64,000 nucleotides of DNA from JBKBIP01 sp046297495. Lineage in GTDB: Bacteria; Planctomycetota; Planctomycetia; Gemmatales; Gemmataceae. Shown piece after piece: positions 61,639-64,000 of the stretch. The stretch is taken from positions 124,001 through 188,000 of the forward strand of contig JBKBIP010000005.1 in NCBI GenBank assembly GCA_046297495.1, read 5' to 3'. Below the pieces are notes generated by a model that did not search any database, was not told the origin of the DNA, and saw only the letters and a program-made list of their open reading frames with translations. Position numbers and translations under genes: made by a program. Positions within the stretch are counted from its first letter, which is position 1. Each line of letters opens with the position of its first letter.

Positions 61639-62517
61639 ATGTTGTTTTTGCGCTGGGGGTTGCTGTTCGTCGTTGTGGTCGTGACCGCCGCGCCGGTGTT
61701 GGCGCAAGACGCCGCGCCAGCCGTTGCCATGCAGGTGGAACGAGACATTCCCTTCATGGGGAACAAGGACACGGCAGGCGGACGGCAAAGCCTGGATGTC
61801 TATGCGCCGACGTCGGGAACGCATCATCCCATCATGGTTTGGGTGCATGGCGGCGGCTGGCGCAAAGGGGACAAGGGGCAAGTCGCCCTCAAACCCCAGG
61901 CTTTTGTCACTAAAGGCTATGTCTTTGTCAGCGTCAACTATCGGTTGGTGCCGCAAGTGACTTACAAAGAGCAGATGGCCGACCTCGCTCACGCCCTCGC
62001 CTGGGTGCATGGCCACGCCAAGCAGTACGGCGGCAACCCGGATCGCATCTTCGTGATGGGGCATTCGGCGGGGGCGCAGCTGGTCGCCTTGGTCGCCGCC
62101 GATGAACGCTATCTGAAAGCCGCCGGGCTGCCGCTGACCGCTTTGAAGGGAATCATCCCGCTCGACGGCGCGGCCTACGACGTGCCCCAGCGGATCGAAA
62201 AAGGGGTGGCGGGGGACCGTAAGGCGTTTTCGGAAGTCTTCGGCGCCGGCCCGGCCAGCTGGAAAGAAGCCTCGGCCACCACGCATGTCGCCAAGGGGAA
62301 AGGCATTCCGCCGTACCTGATCATCCACGTTGCCGACCGCGAACTGTCACGCGACCAATCCGAACACCTGGCCCGGCTGCTCCGCGCTGCCGGCGTGCCA
62401 ACCCACGTGTACGCGGCCAAGGGGAAGACGCATGGCTCCTTGAGCCAGGACCTGGGCCAGCCCGGCGACGAGCCGACCAAAGTCGTGTTTGACTTTCTCG
62501 CGGGGTTGAACAAGTAA
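61639..62517 (+). CDS. Exported alpha/beta-hydrolase (esterase-like)
   Basis: A 292-aa hydrolase from ATG 61639 (AAGGAG 9 bases upstream). A signal peptide ('LRWGLLFVVVVVTAAPVLAQ') is followed by the esterase/lipase fold: oxyanion 'MVWVHGGGWRKGDKG' (about 74-88), nucleophile elbow 'FVMGHSAGAQLVAL' (Ser about 142), the acid probably in 'IIHVADRELSRDQSE' (about 233-247), and catalytic His in 'KGKTHGSLSQD' (about 265-275). It is related to the sugar esterases and carboxylesterases of planctomycetes. The gene follows xylA by 89 bases, so a link with plant polymer breakdown is possible. Confidence 0.92.
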   Translation: MLFLRWGLLFVVVVVTAAPVLAQDAAPAVAMQVERDIPFMGNKDTAGGRQSLDVYAPTSGTHHPIMVWVHGGGWRKGDKGQVALKPQAFVTKGYVFVSVNYRLVPQVTYKEQMADLAHALAWVHGHAKQYGGNPDRIFVMGHSAGAQLVALVAADERYLKAAGLPLTALKGIIPLDGAAYDVPQRIEKGVAGDRKAFSEVFGAGPASWKEASATTHVAKGKGIPPYLIIHVADRELSRDQSEHLARLLRAAGVPTHVYAAKGKTHGSLSQDLGQPGDEPTKVVFDFLAGLNK

Positions 62518-62548
62518 GGTACGTCCCCCGTTCGCTGGAAACCGGCCA

Positions 62549-62947
62549 TCAATCCCGAATCGGTCCATGCTCTTCGGGATTATATCGCTGTATCCATTGA
62601 ATAATCTCAATCCGGTTGCCATCGGGATCGCGGATGAAGAAACGGTCGGCGCCGGGAATCTCGGTGGTCTCCTCGATGGGCACGTTTTGTTCGCTCAGGT
62701 ACCGGCGGGCAGCTTGGGCGTCGAGGACGCGCAGGGCGAAATGGCGGGGGCTGATGGAATCAGGCTTGTCCTTGAGCAGCAAGTGAATCTGCGTATCGCC
62801 CAGCTGAAACCACAGGGCTACGAAGTCGAACGTGCGCGGCTTGGGAATCTCGTGTAAGCCGAGGATGTCCCGATAAAACCGCCGACTGCGCTCGACATCG
62901 GTGATCAGGATGGAGCAATGATCAATTTGGGAAACGTGTACGGACAT
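62549..62947 (-). CDS. Glyoxalase/bleomycin-resistance (VOC) family protein
   Basis: A 132-aa protein of the vicinal oxygen chelate fold. 'IDHCSILITDVERSRRFYRDILGLHEIPKPRTFDF' is the first half-barrel with the usual metal His in 'DHC', and 'HFALRVLDAQAARRYL' plus 'RFFIRDPDGNRIEIIQW' (ending metal Glu) make the second. Members isomerise, open rings of, or bind small molecules; the substrate cannot be given. The start ATG 62947 is clear. The gene converges on the esterase gene with only 31 bases between. Confidence 0.92.
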   Translation of the reverse strand: MSVHVSQIDHCSILITDVERSRRFYRDILGLHEIPKPRTFDFVALWFQLGDTQIHLLLKDKPDSISPRHFALRVLDAQAARRYLSEQNVPIEETTEIPGADRFFIRDPDGNRIEIIQWIQRYNPEEHGPIRD

Positions 62948-63046
62948 AGAGTTTCTCTCGTCAAAAAGTCAGGGCAAGCATCAGGAAAAGCATACCATGT
63001 TTAACCCAAGCCATTCGCGTGGCGACCGGCCTGATGGTCCATAAAT

Positions 63047-63883
63047 TTACAACCGAAACAACGTCCGGGCGTTTTCCTCAAACACCAGGGGCTGATAAGG
63101 GGCAGGGATCATGGAGCAGATAAAGTCGCGGTAGGCGGTCATGGGGACGAGCGGCCAATCGCTGCCGTAGAGGAAGCGGTTGGGGCGCTCGGCATATTGG
63201 AAGGCTTTGCGGACGGCGATGGCGGTTTCGTGCAACATCTCCTGGCGTTCCGGGGCGGTGAAGGTCGCCGCGTCGCCGACGGCCAAGCCGGACAGGTCGG
63301 CCCAGACGTTGACATTCTTATACACCACTTCGGCGGCATCGAGCAGCCAGGGGTTGCCGAGATGAGCCAGCACGAAACGCACCTCGGGATGATCGACGGC
63401 CACCTCATCGACCAGCAGCGGTTGGGCGTATTTGAGCTTGGCGCGCGGCGAGTAGGTGTCCCCGGTGTGAAAGATGAACGGCACTTTGTAGCGGGCCGCC
63501 AATTCGTAATAGGGGACGTAATCAGGATGATCGGGGCCGTAGGGAACGTAGCCCAGGTATCCTTTCAAGGCAACCACCCGCCCGGTCGCCAGTGTTTGCT
63601 CGACGCGCTGGAGATGGCCGGCGTCGGCGCGCGTCGGGTCGGCAACACCAATGGCGCGCAGGCCTGGCACCAGCTCGGCCAGCCGCAACGTATCGGCGAT
63701 CCCCAGCGGATCCATCGTGGACACCTGATAGCAACCCATCGCCAGCACCTGATCGATTTCCGCCAGCTCCATCTCGCGGCGCAGGGCGGACGCCCGTTCT
63801 TCGAGAGGCCGTTCCAACAGCGGATGCAACGGCCCCACCCCCGGCAACCCTGGCGGAACAACATGGATATGCGCGTCAATCAT
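63047..63883 (-). CDS. Amidohydrolase-family TIM-barrel hydrolase
   Basis: A 278-aa protein of the amidohydrolase 2 group (PF04909-like). The metal motif 'MIDAHIHVVPPG' opens the chain. 'VVALKGYLGYVPYG' (Lys near 106) sits on a barrel strand, 'PFIFHTGDTYS' (His, about 138), 'FVLAHLGNPWLLDAAEVV' (His near 172) and 'FLYGSDWPLVP' (Asp, about 243) complete a mononuclear or binuclear metal site. Similar enzymes hydrolyse lactones, decarboxylate aromatic acids or open pyrone rings. The substrate is unknown. It is the last gene of the window, with a palindrome just before its start. Confidence 0.9.
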   Translation of the reverse strand: MIDAHIHVVPPGLPGVGPLHPLLERPLEERASALRREMELAEIDQVLAMGCYQVSTMDPLGIADTLRLAELVPGLRAIGVADPTRADAGHLQRVEQTLATGRVVALKGYLGYVPYGPDHPDYVPYYELAARYKVPFIFHTGDTYSPRAKLKYAQPLLVDEVAVDHPEVRFVLAHLGNPWLLDAAEVVYKNVNVWADLSGLAVGDAATFTAPERQEMLHETAIAVRKAFQYAERPNRFLYGSDWPLVPMTAYRDFICSMIPAPYQPLVFEENARTLFRL

Positions 63884-63945
63884 GAATGTTCAATATACTG
63901 CCGAACTTTCGCGCAGTGCGAGCGCGAAACGCGGTTATTCATGAT
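63879..63945. promoter_or_regulatory. Nested palindrome at the amidohydrolase start
   Basis: An outer pair ATCATGAAT (63879-63887) and its complement (63937-63945) encloses an inner 8-base stem (63907-63914 with 63922-63929, TTTCGCGC type). The outer left arm overlaps the start codon of the amidohydrolase gene. It might control translation. The inner stem recalls the TTCGCGC hairpins at 26912 and 32956. Confidence 0.35.
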
Positions 63946-64000
63946 CTCTTAACGGGTGGAATTGTTACGACCGGAACAGTTTCAACATAAATGGATGGAT

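Overview
The window looks like a stretch of chromosome from a planctomycete, probably of the Gemmata group (Planctomycetota, Gemmatales). The basis is gene content: two secreted formylglycine sulfatases, a membrane-bound dehydrogenase joined to a PVC-type CxxCH heme domain, a DUF1080 protein, a PQQ-propeller giant, a planctomycete-style Ser/Thr kinase, an ECF sigma factor and several 'zinc ribbon plus DUF4190' membrane proteins. DNA is GC-rich, genes are mostly monocistronic or in short runs, and many intergenic gaps carry long perfect inverted repeats. No phage, plasmid backbone, intact IS or CRISPR array was seen. The assignment to a group is inference from content only.

Layout. 1-4130 (minus): an ECF sigma factor, a sulfatase and three paralogous zinc-ribbon membrane proteins, the last cut by the window edge. 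4525-9148 (plus): two secreted TPR-type proteins. 9254-13518: thioredoxin reductase, N-acetylglutamate synthase and a flavin monooxygenase. 13809-18417 (plus): a sulfatase with HEAT repeats, a sugar-type ABC substrate-binding lipoprotein and its double ATPase (no permease nearby). 18841-19261: tatA and tRNA-Val(CAC). 19658-26895: a 1316-aa PQQ-propeller protein with an embedded methyltransferase-like segment and a malectin-like end, then the PVC heme dehydrogenase. 26971-33004: pyrimidine-nucleoside phosphorylase, pabA/trpG, an M24 peptidase, a nuclease remnant, DUF1080 and hemF. 33093-34998: an ABC-2 exporter. 35065-36479: a gene-poor, AT-richer stretch with a small hypothetical gene and a hemerythrin-like protein. 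36764-42169: EF-G-like GTPase, hisA, and a xanthine-dehydrogenase-type large subunit. 42885-47032: a secreted hypothetical protein, a PHP hydrolase and a probable pseudokinase. 47247-50935: dxr and a very long rseP, translationally coupled. 51036-51881: two small secreted cysteine-rich proteins. 52269-54238: a ChlI/ChlD-type chelatase gene split by a -1 frame change at a run of nine A. 54328-54855: a toxin-antitoxin pair with a broken toxin. 54887-63883: a hypothetical protein, rhomboid protease, two proteins of unknown function (one made of exact 59-residue Trp-rich repeats), an FG-GAP protein, xylose isomerase, an esterase, a VOC protein and an amidohydrolase.

How the genes work together: the sulfatases, sugar ABC components, xylA, DUF1080 and esterase fit the polysaccharide-degrading life style of planctomycetes. 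dxr (isoprenoids), hemF (heme), hisA and argA (amino acids), pabA and the chelatase are dispersed biosynthetic steps whose partner genes lie outside the window. The most interesting items are the probable programmed frameshift in the chelatase gene, the heptad CC-repeat secreted protein, the invariant 59-residue repeat protein, the pseudokinase, the propeller-methyltransferase fusion and the families of intergenic palindromes.
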